Source: Dermatemys mawii
Taxonomy: Eukaryota > Chordata > Testudines > Dermatemydidae
Length of the DNA: 64,000 nt
Assembly: GCA_007922305.1 (NCBI GenBank)
Contig: ML677365.1
Coordinates: 15,866,293-15,930,292 of the forward strand
Direction of reading: 5' to 3'
The position numbers and the translations under genes were made by a program. Positions within the stretch are counted from its first letter, which is position 1. Each line of letters begins with the position of its first letter. The notes beneath the pieces were generated by a model. That model was not told the DNA's origin. It searched no databases and saw only the letters and a program-made list of their open reading frames with translations. Shown here in pieces: positions 24,241 through 35,460 of this stretch.

Positions 24241-25440
24241 CTTGTGGTCTGTATACACTTGGAGAGAGAAACATGCACCTTTCAGGAGGTGACACTCAAA
24301 GGTAGCCTTGATGGCCACTAGTTCTTTGTTACAGATTTGATAGTTTTGTTTTATGGGTGTCAGTTTCCAGAAATAAAATGCACAGGGATTACGTTCTGGG
24401 GCTTAGACTGCTGTGACCTCACTGGTCCAGCTGCATAATTGGAGGCACGTGCTTTGACAATGAGACATTTTGTGGGTCTGGATGTACCAAGGTGGGTGCC
24501 AGTGTAAATGCTTCCTTTAATAGCTCAAAGGCAGATTGGACTTCCTGCTTCCAAGAAAATGTGGTGTTCTACCAGAGCAGGAAGGTAATTGGGGTCACCA
24601 TCTTCAAAAAAAAGGCCTTGATGAATCTTAGGTAAAAATTAGCAAACTCCAGGAAACCCTGGACATTTGTGGATGTTCCATGGGGCTACCCAGTCCACAG
24701 TCGCAATCCATTAGAGGAAATGACATAGCTTAAGAAGTCAACACTAGGGGAAATCATACTCAGGTTGTCAGTACAGATCATTCTCTTGGAGGGCCTTGAA
24801 TACCAGACAGATGTGTTGGGCAGGAATAATTTGACTTTCTGGGAAGATGAGGATGTCATCTAGGTGGATCATCATGGACAGGTCTAAAACATTCCTCAAA
24901 CTGTCATTGGCTACGTGCCTGAATGTGACTGGGGCACTGAAGAGACTGAAAGGTATAAGCAGAAATTCAAAATGGCTATAATATATATATAAAACATTGT
25001 TTTCCATTGGTTGCCCTCCCGAATAAAAGCTAGATTGTAAACGCCACTCTTGGTAAATACCTTGGCAGAACTCATCCTTTCCAATAGCTCACTGATCAAA
25101 GGCAAAAGATACTTATTCTAGATGATGATTTTGTTCAAGGCATGATAATCTACACAAAGGCACAAGGAGACGTCCTTTTTCACAAACAAAATTGTGGCAT
25201 ATGTGTGGATAGATGGATGACGTTCTTTGCAAGATTTTTCATCAAGGTATTCTTGTAGGGCCCTGAGTTCTGGTTCTGATAAGGAGTAAATCCATCTGAA
25301 TGGAATTTTAGCCCCGCAGGAGATTTATGGGGTGACTGCAAGTCTGTGCAGGGGTAAAATATCAGCATTTCTTTGATAAATACATCAGGAAACTCTTGAA
25401 ATTTTGAAAGCATTAAGGAGCTGTTGGCTTCTTGAAACTG
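24233..25440 (-). pseudogene. Gypsy reverse transcriptase and RNase H, decayed
   Basis: Minus-strand frames give the RT order. An N-terminal block has FQEFPDVFIKE and a FTPYQNQNSGPYKNTLMKN segment (25413-25180). Next comes LPLISELLERMSSAKVFTK-type sequence (25105-24911). Then there is a palm block with SAPVTFRHVANDSLRN and the catalytic-site remnant IHLDDILIF (24768-25007), where Y/F-x-DD has become HLDD. RNase H follows, with SRKLTPIKQNYQICNKELVA and QVYTDHKNL (about 24360-24240). Multiple frameshifts are present. The RNase H stops at the hAT target duplication and its remainder lies at 19270 and below. Confidence 0.85.
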
Positions 25441-26190
25441 TTGGACTCACATGGCAGTGGACTTCTAGGTGCTGGTTCTTTTTTCTTGGCCCCTGATTTG
25501 GCTAGACAGGATTGTCGGCAGTAGCTTGACTTGAATTGTACCTCAAGCATCTTCCATTAAATGAGTGGATCATGCATTCAGGACCATGGAATACTAAGCG
25601 AGATTGGAAAGTGTGATGATTTAAATAAATTAAACTGCAGAGTCTCTTGATGATCTCGGATTTCAATCTGGAGGGGTGTGTATTCATGGGTAACCAGACG
25701 AGAGGAAAGCACACTACCATTGATTGTTTCCGCTAGATTCGGAGTGGGCTTCCTTTTCACCAACAGTTGATTAGCCTTAGCAAATCGAGCATCCTAGAAT
25801 CTACTAGTCAAGCTGGGTGCAATTCACCACAGATGGGACCCAGAAATGGAACAAGACCTGAAGATGTAGAGGACAATAGTTCACCACTGTCAAGATACAT
25901 CTGGACAGAAGAGGGGGACCTCACTGGAGGATTCAACTCTGAGGTTACATCCAGTTGCAAACTCTCTAATGGGGCTCTATATGATCATTTCCCTAGGTCA
26001 CTGAAGGTCTGAATTTAAGGGGGCTCTCAGTGGCAAAGTGGCCTGATACCCACAGAATAGGCAGATAACATTCCACACTGTATCGGTGACCAGACATTGA
26101 AAATGTGCTGCATAGGTCAAGATCGAGCAATGATGGAGTTTGCTGGAAAAAACTGCAGGGCAACTTCAGCAGTACACGTGATTCCGATAA

Positions 26191-26606
26191 TCAAATATTA
26201 CAGAGAAGGCCTGGATGAATTATCAAAGTTATTGAGAATAAGTCTGGCTGTTCTGAGATCGGTGAGGTCCAGTCCAGGGCTTTCCCAGTCAATAAACTGA
26301 TAATAAACCTCACCTTGGTGTGATCATCAGGATAAATTGCAGGATTCATCAGTAACAAAGGGCAATGCTGGTTAAGAATGCCTGGGGATCCCCAAATCTT
26401 TCCGGCAATTGAACTTTTGGGTTGAGTTCTAAAGGTACCATGGCTGGCTCTACTGAGGTTACTGGTGTTAGCAGGATCTCTGGGCAAAGGGAGGGATTCT
26501 TCAGATGCAACTGGGCAACTTGATACCAAAGATAGTGGACCAACTCTGTCATCTCAGTGATAGACATTCCAGCGGTCTCCATCTCAACTGCTGGTATAGG
26601 GCACAA
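26191..26606 (-). pseudogene. Gypsy gag-like fragment
   Basis: Two overlapping minus-strand frames carry LNPKVQLPERFGDPQAFLTS and then CPLLLMNPAIYPDDHTKVRF with SLLTGKALDWTSP. The order 'P.kF.Gdp..f..F..qC.l.f...p..yp.d..Kv.fiisLLtG.Al.Wa.p' is the capsid region of Ty3/gypsy (Ldoc1/PEG10-like) gag proteins. The frames need a shift between them. Position next to the right-hand (5') LTR on the minus strand agrees with gag. No nucleocapsid zinc knuckle was seen. Confidence 0.75.
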
Positions 26607-26627
26607 AATCCAGCAATCTGCTCAGAT

Positions 26628-27066
26628 TGTCAGAAACTGAGAAGTGGGTGGGCAGGCCTAGTGGTTGAAGTAGCAGTGGTCAGGCTGGGGACCAGAGCCA
26701 GGGGTCAGAACAGGAATCAAGAATGGGGTTGGAACAAGGCTGGAGCAGCAGCAGGAGCTAGAACAGTCTGTTGGAACCACCAAGTAGCAGGCAATATTCC
26801 CAGTCAGGTAGTGACATTGAGCGTACTGGATTGGCTGCTCTCATTGGAAGCCCATATCCCTTGCCCGGGAGTGGGGGTCACCTGGTTAGGTCGGTGCTTG
26901 TGGATTGGCTGAACCCAGATTAATTGATGTGGATCCCTCAGGTCATCAGGCTCAGGAATATCTCATCAGACTCAGGCTGAGGTGTAACTCATCAACTCCA
27001 CAGCACTTATCTGGCTCTAGTTCAGGCTCAGAGAGCACTCACCAGGCTCAAAGATGACTCATTACA
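26628..27066 (-). repeat. 5' LTR of the gypsy element
   Basis: This 439-bp direct repeat of 17216-17612 starts tgtcagaaactgagaagtgg and ends gatgactcattaca on the plus strand. The two copies differ by many substitutions and indels, so the insertion is old. No convincing primer-binding site was found next to it. Confidence 0.85.
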
Positions 27067-28656
27067 GTTGCATGGCCTTCGCAGACACTTCCAGGAATGT
27101 GTGGGAGGTTTCTGCCAGTTGATGGCCCATCATTTTGTCTAGGAGGGCTCATGAGTCACTTGACAATAGTGAGGGGATCAGGTGTTCTTGGTGTAGATGA
27201 AGCATCATAACAGACTTAAAAATTGGGCTGAAGGGAGAGTAAAAAACTAAAATAATATCTCAGGATAAATCTACACTGCAATTGAAAACCTGAGGTTGGC
27301 CCATTACAGCTGCCTCAGGCTTCTGAGGCTTGACCTAAGTGGCTGTTTAACTTCAGTATAAATGTTTTGGCTCAGCTGGAGCCCAGGGTCTAGGATCCTG
27401 TGAGGTAAGAGGGTCCCCAGAGCTTGGCTGCAGCCCAAGCCCAGACAGCTACACAAGCCAGCCACAGGTGTCTCGGTGCAGTGTAGACATACCATAAGCC
27501 AGCAATGCAATGAATTGTTCGGTATAGTGCATTATGTGCTACTTGTACTATTAAGACAGTACTTTATTCTCTGGAAGAACTGTCTTTTTATTTTGGATAT
27601 AAGATGTAGTCGTGAAACATACTTCTGAAACTGCAAGGGGTCATCATTATATCCCTACCTTGCTGTGGACAGCTGGAAGGAGAAAATAGTGGATCAAATA
27701 AATCTCTGGTGCAACCACATTGAAAGTGAGGTGAAAAAGTGAGATATGAGTTCTAGTGAGGCATAAAATACTGTCACGACATGGTGACATGGGCAGTGAT
27801 TGTAAGTCGAATGTTATTTGAAAGTACCATAAAAAGTAGGTTAAATGCTATGAGAGAAAATGGATAACCAACCCAATGCCGAACACTGCTTACATGTGCA
27901 CAGCGGGGGCCTCTAAGGAAAGTGTTTGTTGTGGAAGAAATAAAAGGTCATGTCAAATTGATTTAACACCTAGGAACATTATTGGTATTTTGCTTACTCC
28001 CTAATCTACCAAACAGAAAACAAAAGTTGTGTGCCATCTGCTTAACCCCAAAAGATGTTTCTCCAGATCAGAACATTTAAACAAATATATTTTGATCAAA
28101 AGTTTTTAAAAGAAACCTACCATTTCAAGACAATATGGGCTTTTCTTTAATCATAATATATGCTTGGAATGTGCTGCAGGGTTTAGATCAAATTTTAATC
28201 CCTTGATGAATTTTAAATATTGTTTTTCTGTTAATTCACATATGAGTGACTGAGTACACTGGTGTGATAATACATAGTTGGGACCAGAGAATTAAAATGG
28301 TAACTTATGTAATAGATCATTGCTATCTAAATAAAGGCCCGCACAATAGTGTGCAAATACTGTAAGTGCTAAAACTGAAGTAACAAACACAAAGTTCTCA
28401 ATTTCTAAGCTTATAAATGTGAAACGGAGCATGCTATAAGAAACGGAGCATTATATAAGAAAAAGTCTGATTTCAAAATGGATAACACAGTTTGCACAGA
28501 AGGAGACAACTAACAAGTGACTAAAATCTATGAATAATAAAACAAGTGTTAATACTAAATCTAAACAAATACTAACTGCTTCAGCACAAGCTATAAATAA
28601 ATCCTATTGCTTTTCAGCGGCAGCCCTGGAATGCTATAATAGTCAGCCCAGCTCGA
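27067..28656. other. Unassigned intergenic sequence with short tandem duplication
   Basis: No gene was recognised. At 28421-28463 the unit 'aaacggagcat..tataagaa' occurs twice in tandem. A 68-codon frame at 27304-27510 has no domain. Confidence 0.45.
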
Positions 28657-28885
28657 TAGAGTCATAGGGTTACAAGGGACCACAAAGATAATCTCTGTTG
28701 TGGCTGAACCATCCAAGACAGGTGGCTATCCAGCCTCCTTTTGAAAACCTCCAGTGAAGGAGCTTCCACGACCTCCCTAGGCAGTCTGTTCTGTTGTCCT
28801 ACTGTTATTACAGTTAGGATGTTTTTCCTGGGATTTAGTAGAAATCGGAATTCCATAACAAAGTTTAATCCCTCACGCAAAATAA
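28657..28885 (-). mobile_element. CR1 LINE 3' fragment
   Basis: The plus strand starts atagagtcatagggttacaa, the reverse complement of a CR1 3' end. The minus-strand frame 28662-28880 shows MEFRFLLNPRKNILTVITVG and the NRLPREVVEAPSLEVFKRRL motif ('lP.evV..psl.vFk.rLd.hl'), the usual CR1 tail. It is 5'-truncated. Confidence 0.85.
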
Positions 28886-31306
28886 ATTACTTGGTTGGAA
28901 ATAATACCATAATCCTCATTTAACCACTTTAAACCTTTAGCATACAGGGAGCAATAGCAACATGTTTCAGTATTTTCTCTGACACCAGAAATGTGCCCTT
29001 TACAAAGCAGAGCTAGCCCAAATCAGTCATCTAAAAAATCCAGCAGGATAGTAGCTGACCAAACAGCTTGTCTTCTCTCTGTCCTCACTAAAGATCAGTC
29101 CTGCGAAGTGCTGAGTTTCTCTTGCAAAATTTACAGTATCTTTCTTTGCTATTGCAGTTAATAGAAGATGAAGGTGCTCAGCATCTCACAGGACTGGGCC
29201 CTACAATAGCTGCCTTTATAAAATGGCAGATAGCCTATGTCTCATTCCTCCTTACAGAGTATATTTACTGTATCAGAACCAATGGTGCTGGGGGCACTGT
29301 GCTATGGGGTGGTGTATTTTGTATGCGAGACTAAACTAAGTTCCTAGACCCTTTCCCCGCTCCCTATGGACCCTTCTCCCCTTTAGTTAGACAGTAGTGA
29401 TCTATTATATATGTTATCATTGTAATTCTCTATCTGGTCCCAACCATGTATTATCCCCCCTCCACATTGCATTAGTCATTACACATTTTGCAAAAGCAGG
29501 GCTGTAAGCCTTGGTAAAGGACTTATTTCTGACATTGGATAAAACAATGACAACACACTCAATCATTTGACTTGTCTTCATCTGTGTTATTCTTTGTGTC
29601 CTGGGCAAGTTTCAAGTTTGGATAATTACATTCAGTCTGCCAGCATGTCCACCTGTAGTTTAACTCTGGATACGGTATTTGCAACTTCATGTCCTATACA
29701 CTGACCACTAGTTGCTGTATTTAACTGGTAAATGAAGTGATTCCCTTCTATAAATATAGTTTGCGAAGTGTGCAGGGAACCTCCTGAATTAATGGTTCTA
29801 TATAAAGTCATTTTCATAATGAATCATGGCAATGAGTGCATACTAAATTGCAATACTTTATTTATTTAGCATCTTTGATCCATAGCACTTATATAAAAAA
29901 GCAATAATGAAAATTCCTTACAACCAATACAGTAAAAATAGTGACTTGTTGGGGAACTTCATTTTCTTTCATAAAATGCAATTTGGAAACATTCTATTCA
30001 ATTTCTGAAGAAATGACTGAACAATGTCTCTATGAATACTAAATCTATAAAACAAGACAATCTATATTTTATTTAAATAATCCAAACTTTGCAATGCTAA
30101 ACTAACAGCTAGGGGAATTCGTGACCTTTTGACAATTCTACATGTCTGCTGAAATAACTGACCTAAAAATAATATACTATTTAGGATTTTTTAAAAACTC
30201 TGTGAATTCTTTGCTTGTGAAGCTGAGAAAATAAGACCCCTGGCTAGAGAGAGATTCAGCATAGACCATAAACTGGTAAATCTAATGAAGGACAAATTAT
30301 CCTTGGCATCAATGGAAATTTTTGCCTGCTCTGCAGGCTTCAGCCCACTCTGTGTATAAGTGCTATGCAAGATTTCCCACATACTTCTTTCAAGGTATAT
30401 CAATCCTGACCTTAAATGCTCATGATCTAGTGTTCTATTTCTTTTGGCTACCATTCCAGGTTTGATGACAGTGTCCAAATATTCCAATTCAGTACTAGGT
30501 TGAGACCACCAAATTTAGCTATACCTGTAACCCAGTACAGAAATTGATCTGAGTCCTGCAGAGGCAAAAACATTGACCTCTCTTTTCAAATGTGAATGCC
30601 CAAATGCAGGCACCTAAATCCACATTCAGAAACAAATATAAACTGCCAAATTTTCAAAGGTGCTGAGCACTCCTATCTCCTGCTGAAGTTACAGGGAAAT
30701 ATATGGAAATCAATAAGGATTTATTTTAAAACAAAAACATTTAGAAGGGATATAAACTCTCATGCTTCAGGGCATAAGCCAACCACTAACTGAAGGGGGC
30801 TGGAAAGAAATTTCCCTTTTGGGCAGGTTATTCCACATCTCCCTATTCTGTCTTCTGAAGCATGTGGTGCTGGATGCTGCCAGAAACGGCACACTGAGTT
30901 AGCTGGACCTCTGGTCTGCTGTGGCTTGAAAACTCCTCTGTCCTTCTGACCCAAAGTGAGCTGTGGATGCTGATAATCTGTGAGCTGATAATCAGGCCAT
31001 TTTTATTCAAGTGCCTGAATATTATTTGGGTGTCTAATTTTAGGATTCCAAAAGTGATAATTTTGGCCTCTTCCTCATCACCCTGATTTGAATCTATTCT
31101 CTGAACCCATCTTAACTTCATAAAATGCTATACTACAAATTGACTTGAAAACAATAGCTAATTGGATGGCAATATAGCAGGGTTTGAACAGAAAAGAGCC
31201 ATTTTGCCAGCTGAATACTGGTAGTTTGCTTGACAGCATAGCTCTTCAGTGAACAGGAAATATGATAGTATGGTAGAGAGGGCATTGTCTGAGCTGAGTA
31301 TTGATC
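28886..31306. other. Unassigned intergenic sequence
   Basis: No exon or complete element was recognised. A short 'tttcaaaggtgctgagcact' hairpin-MITE remnant lies near 30652-30672. Frames at 30191-30487 and 30843-31121 show no domain. Confidence 0.4.
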
Positions 31307-31368
31307 AAACCATGACAGTGGGCAGGGATCATGATTAATCATGATTAAACCATGACAGTGGGCAGGGA
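31307..31368. repeat. Short direct duplication with palindromic spacer
   Basis: The 22-bp unit aaaccatgacagtgggcagg+ga occurs at 31307-31328 and 31347-31368. The spacer contains atcatgattaatcatgatta, itself near-palindromic. This looks like a local 40-bp tandem duplication. Confidence 0.8.
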
Positions 31369-31962
31369 GAGACAACTTTGAGCACTCATAAGATTAGTTT
31401 ATGCAGAGTCATGACTTGGACAATTAAATATCAAGATCTGCTGTCTTGTTTACAACAGACTTTACAAATACTAGGTCAGATTCTCAGCTGCTTTAAATCA
31501 TTGAAATCATTGGACCAGTTGAGGATCTGATCCAATGAGTGCCCTTTCTTGTCTTAGCCTTAATGCTTTCTCCTGAGTGAGAGATAGGAGTCCCTTTCTG
31601 AACCATTTTAATGTAGAAATACGAACTATAGTTGTTTCCTTAAGAGTTTCATCTGCAGAAATCTTAATGAGATTATTTACCACAGACACCTGTTTTAATT
31701 CTCATGCCAAGCATCAAAACAGTCCTCCCTGATAAAATTAGGCTGTATCTCGGAAATACATATGCTATCTTTTTAATTAGTCATCTTTCAGTAGGTAAAT
31801 GTCAGCTCTTAAAATACTGTCTTTATCATTCACTTTGGAATATTTCCATACTCTAGAGAGACCTAAGTTTTCACGTGTCTTCTAATTGTTGGATGCCTCA
31901 ATTTTTGGGAGCCCAACTTCATTTGAAGTCCAACTTCCTTCTTCCTTTCCTTGGGCCTGACT
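31369..31962. other. Unassigned intergenic sequence
   Basis: Nothing recognisable was found. Confidence 0.4.
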
Positions 31963-32045
31963 TTCAGAAACACTGAATGTCGGAAGCTCCAGTTGAAGTC
32001 AACAGGAGCTGCAGATGCTCAGCACCTCCAAAAATCAAGCCCTAG
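31963..32045. repeat. Hairpin MITE, second copy of the 1088-1172 family
   Basis: gggcctgactttcagaaaca on the left pairs imperfectly with ctcagcacctccaaaaatca on the right around 'agttgaagtcaacaggagct'. It has the same design as 1088-1172. Confidence 0.65.
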
Positions 32046-32875
32046 ATGTCTTGATGGGAACCAAGGCTGTAGGCCACTTTTGAAAATGTGGCCTTAAAGC
32101 TCTCATAATTTCGAAGCTTTGGGTAGGTTTTTCAGAAGTGCTCAGTATTGGCCTATCTTTGCTCCCAGTGAGGGCAAGGGGATATTTTCTTTTGACGTGG
32201 CTGGAAGCAGAGTGCTTTTGAAAATCTCACCTATGTGTTTAATTTAAAAATAACACCCAGTGATTTAATATATGTGCTCTAGAATAAATGCCAATTTTCC
32301 CTGAACTGCTAAACTCCATCATGTTTTCAGAGATGTGGTTAACATTATTATTAGCAGGCATAACAAGGTGGCAATGTGTTACTATGTAAACTATTCACAG
32401 GTAAGTTTTTAACTTGCAGTTAGTGTCAGATACTTGAAAATGCTCTTTTAAAAATCTGCCTTGTGTGGGCTTTAAACTAACTGGGAAATGCACAGATATT
32501 CAGAGCTGTTACATCAATGTAAGTGAAAACAGATTATTTCATAGTTAATTTCACAATTGTGTGTTTTCCCCTGGATCAACTCATTTCTTTGCTCACACCA
32601 GGATGTCTAAAGGAAACAAAGTAACAAATCATCACTGCACTACTAGCACTAGTGTCATGGACACAGTAACACTTGTCTGGAAAAATGAGCATTCTGTTTC
32701 TATGCAACAGGAAGGAAATGTGCAAACTGTCTGTTTGCAACTAAATTTCCTGTTAGGTGCAAAGTTAGTGCAGTGTCAGCAACACTAGGTGCTAGAAAAA
32801 AAAGCAAGGAATAGGAAAATGTTTATAAACACAGCTCTTGGTGCACATCATGCAAACTGCTGTCAGACCTGCAGT
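32046..32875. other. Probable 3' flank and 3' UTR side of KCNS2
   Basis: This sequence lies downstream of the minus-strand KCNS2 stop codon. Part of it is expected to be 3' UTR, but no minus-strand AATAAA (plus-strand TTTATT) was seen close to the stop. The transcript end cannot be placed. Confidence 0.35.
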
Positions 32876-34309
32876 CTAATGCAGTGAATCAGTTAGGCTT
32901 AGTTCGCTGGGAGTACTCCTGCTCAGATTGGTAAAACTGGCCATAAGGGATTTAACTTTATAAGCATAATAGTCCCTTATATTGACTGATGGAACCTCTT
33001 TCATTCCATCACCAAAATCACAGCTCCTCATGGCACTTTCTAGCTGCTTCTGACGCCTATAAAAGTGAGAGAATTTATTGAAGATGAGCGTTATAGGAAG
33101 CACTACCACCAGGATACCAGCTAGGATGCATGCAGACGCAGTCAGTTTGCCAGCAGCGGTCCCTGGGACAACATCTCCATAGCCAACTGTGGTCATGCTA
33201 ACTGTAGCCCACCACCAGCAAGCAGGGATGGTGGCTAAGCCCTCATTTTCTTCTTTTTCAATGGTATAAGCCACTACCGAAAATATGGAGATCCCAACAG
33301 AGAGGTATAGTAAGAGAAGCCCTACCTCCCTGTAGCTATACTTCAAAGTGGCCCCAAGAGACCTGAGGCCAGTAGAATGTCGAGCAAGTTTTAAGATGCG
33401 AAAGATCCTCATTAGTCTCAGGACTTGGGCTACTCTACCTAAATTTGCTAAAGCCGGGCTGCTTTCCACAACCAAGTTAACAATTAAGGTGATGTAAAAT
33501 GGCAGGATGGACATGAGGTCAATCAGATTCAGGGCATGCTTGAAAAACTTCAGGAAGTCAGGAGCTACTGCAAATCTTGCCATCAGCTCAAACGTGAACC
33601 AGGCAATGCCAAAATGTTCCACGATTTCAAACCGCGGATCTTCCTCGGCCTTCCCGTAGCTATCGACCAGCTGGAAGTCCGGGAGGCTGTTCAGGCACAT
33701 GGTCACGATGGAGCCAAGAACAACCACGATTGACAGCACGCTGAATATTCGGCTCAAAACAGAGTAGCCGGGATTGTCCAGCGCTAGCCAGAGCTGCCTC
33801 CTGACGGTCCCAAAGGGTTGTCTGTCAAACTTGGCGGCATCGTTGTAAAAGGCCAGGATCTCATCGAAGGAAGACGAGGTGCTTTCCCGGTCACTTTGCT
33901 CTTCCCATTTCTCTTGGCCCGGCTCCATCTTCCTCCCGTGGTAGCTGTAGCTGCAGCAGGAGTCAATGAAGAACTCGTTGATGCCCCAGTATTCAATCTC
34001 TTGGCTGAAGGAGAAGACGCAGAGCTCGCCCATCACGTGCAGCTTGCCGGTGTTGTAGAAATGTAACACGTAGGGGAAGAGTTCGGGGTTCCGGTCGAAG
34101 TAAAACTCCTTCTTGGCGTCGTCGTAGTCGTCGCACAGCTCCAGGATGGACTCCTTGGAGCGGCAGCTCAGCAGCCTGCCCAGCCTGGTTTCGGGAAAGC
34201 GGCGCAGGGTGTTGGATCGCATCTTTTTCTTGAAGCCTCCGACGTTGATGCTGATCTCGTTGTCTCCCGCCGGCGCCCGAGAGGAATCGCCCCGGCTCTG
34301 CCCGGGCAT
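32876..34309 (-). CDS. KCNS2: Potassium channel modifier subunit Kv9.2
   Basis: This intact frame of 477 codons has the same length as mammalian KCNS2 and near-identical landmarks. From the N-terminus there is a T1/BTB tetramerisation domain (about residues 18-120; INVGGF, FDRNPELFPYVLHFY, CVFSFSQEIEYWGI). S1 spans about 184-206, S2 229-250 and S3 258-278. S4 spans about 291-311 and has regularly spaced arginines (RVAQVLRLMRIFRILKLARH). S5 spans about 326-348, the pore holds selectivity filter TVGYGD at 374-379, and S6 spans about 388-412. In S6 the Kv1-4 PxP gate is PIT (405-407), as expected for a 'silent' KvS subunit. Such subunits do not conduct alone but co-assemble with Kv2 channels and shift their gating at the plasma membrane. 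The coding region is a single exon, as in other vertebrates. The ATG has A at -3. The upstream CpG island is consistent with a neuronal or embryonic promoter, but its 5' UTR exon cannot be defined. Confidence 0.97.
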   Translation of the reverse strand: MPGQSRGDSSRAPAGDNEISINVGGFKKKMRSNTLRRFPETRLGRLLSCRSKESILELCDDYDDAKKEFYFDRNPELFPYVLHFYNTGKLHVMGELCVFSFSQEIEYWGINEFFIDSCCSYSYHGRKMEPGQEKWEEQSDRESTSSSFDEILAFYNDAAKFDRQPFGTVRRQLWLALDNPGYSVLSRIFSVLSIVVVLGSIVTMCLNSLPDFQLVDSYGKAEEDPRFEIVEHFGIAWFTFELMARFAVAPDFLKFFKHALNLIDLMSILPFYITLIVNLVVESSPALANLGRVAQVLRLMRIFRILKLARHSTGLRSLGATLKYSYREVGLLLLYLSVGISIFSVVAYTIEKEENEGLATIPACWWWATVSMTTVGYGDVVPGTAAGKLTASACILAGILVVVLPITLIFNKFSHFYRRQKQLESAMRSCDFGDGMKEVPSVNIRDYYAYKVKSLMASFTNLSRSTPSELSLTDSLH

Positions 34310-34472
34310 AGTGAGCTTCGACCGCGGGGCTCCGGGACCAGACCTACGATGGGAGCCAACCGCAAATCAGCGCCAGGGGCGAGCCCACGGGGAGTCCCCG
34401 CCTGGCCCTCGGGCCTTTCCCCAGCCAGGGCGTTGACACCTGGGTTGGGAGGCGGGTTTAGCAGCGCGCCAG

Positions 34473-34479
34473 TATAAAG
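34473..34479 (+). promoter_or_regulatory. TATA-like box facing away from KCNS2
   Basis: TATAAAG is followed by ccggggcggggt. It is oriented rightward, so it could serve a divergent transcript but not KCNS2 itself. Weak, motif-only evidence. Confidence 0.25.
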
Positions 34480-34718
34480 ACCGGGGCGGGGTCCCTAGGA
34501 AACCGCCAGTTACCCGGGGCTGGACTGGGCTGGGCTCCGCTGGCCTCGCCCCAGGGGTGGGAGAAGCCCCCTGGCGCGACTGGCCCGCTCGGCCGGGGGC
34601 TGCGAGGCGGCCGCGGCTGGACGTTGCTACCGGGGCGATCTGGGGTGTGGATGGGAGACCCCAGCCCCGCCCTTCCGTGCAGGGACCCGCCGGGCCGAGC
34701 CTGGCGCGGAGCGGCCCC

Positions 34719-34818
34719 NNNNNNNNNNNNNNNNNNNNNNNNNNNNNNNNNNNNNNNNNNNNNNNNNNNNNNNNNNNNNNNNNNNNNNNNNNNNNNNNNN
34801 NNNNNNNNNNNNNNNNNN
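34719..34818. other. Assembly gap (100 N)
   Basis: Exactly 100 undetermined bases lie inside the CpG island, the conventional placeholder for a gap of unknown size. Any KCNS2 5' UTR exon or core promoter could be inside. Frames drawn across it are meaningless. Confidence 0.99.
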
Positions 34819-35460
34819 GCAGGGGAGCCGGGGGTGCCTCGCCGCGCTGAGCGGAGCTGGGGAGCGGGAGGCGGCGGCAGGGCTCCCACGCCGGCTCCGC
34901 CGCCCGCGGGCTGGCCGAGGCGGGGCTGTGCGCGGGGGTGCTGAAGGGACAGCTCCCGCGCCGGCCGCGCCTCCCCGCTCAGCCCCGCCGGGCGCGCGCG
35001 CCCGTCATGGCGACCACCGGCCGCCCCCCGCTCAGCCCCGCGGGGCGCGCCCTGCTCCGCGCCCGGGGAGCCCCCCGCGGCTGGTCCGGGGCTCTGGGCG
35101 CCGGCTCGTGCAGGGGTGGAGATGGGGCTGGAGCCGGGGAGCCCGGCAATGCCCTTCCTGAGGCAGGTTCCCGCCGCGTGGCTGGCGCACAGAAGCGTAG
35201 CCTGGCTCCCTGGCTGAGATATGATGGCACAAGCACGTGGGATGCGCTGGAGGGTTTTTCTCCCCTACCCCACGCTCCGGAGCTGCCTGGCAATGAGACC
35301 AGCGCCCGAGATTTCTTTCCCTTTCGCCGCCTGCTCGCCTCGCGCTGCCCCTGCACCGGGGCTCAAGTTTGCAAAGCGTCACTTGCCAATCAAAGCGATG
35401 GCTCCAGTGTCGGGGTGTCAAAGTCCAGGGCCCTGTGGGATTGCTGAGCGCTAGCAGAGA

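Larger units (their letters stand above)
17216..27066 (-). mobile_element. Ty3/gypsy (chromovirus-type) LTR retrotransposon, decayed
   Basis: Two direct LTRs (17216-17612 and 26628-27066) bound the element. Both have TGT...ACA ends on the minus strand. Between them, in minus-strand order, come gag-like sequence (about 26600-26190), RT (25410-24770), RNase H (24560-24240, then 19270-19150), integrase (19072-18150) and a chromodomain (17776-17594). The 3' LTR is preceded by a purine-rich tract (ggggtgggggttataa on the minus strand). Flanking pentamers GTCAC and GTTGC match at 3 of 5 positions. Removing the 4.96-kb hAT-like block leaves about 4.9 kb, short but plausible for a gypsy element with deletions. 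All frames are broken, so it cannot move. Confidence 0.85.
34200..35460. promoter_or_regulatory. CpG-rich island at the KCNS2 5' end
   Basis: GC and CpG density rise sharply from the 5' part of KCNS2 through about 35460 (runs such as ggccgcgcctccccgctcag, cgccgggcgcgcgcgcccgt), unlike the AT-rich flanks. It is the likely KCNS2 promoter region. GC boxes (ggggcgggg near 34483) and a plus-strand TATAAAG (34473-34479) are visible. Long open frames on both strands (for example 34938-35447) are explained by the lack of stop codons in CpG-rich DNA. Confidence 0.7.

Noticed and set aside
34938..35447. 169-codon frame and several others across the CpG island
   Set aside because: CpG-rich DNA lacks stop codons on all frames; products are Arg/Pro/Ala-rich without domains, and one set runs through the N gap.
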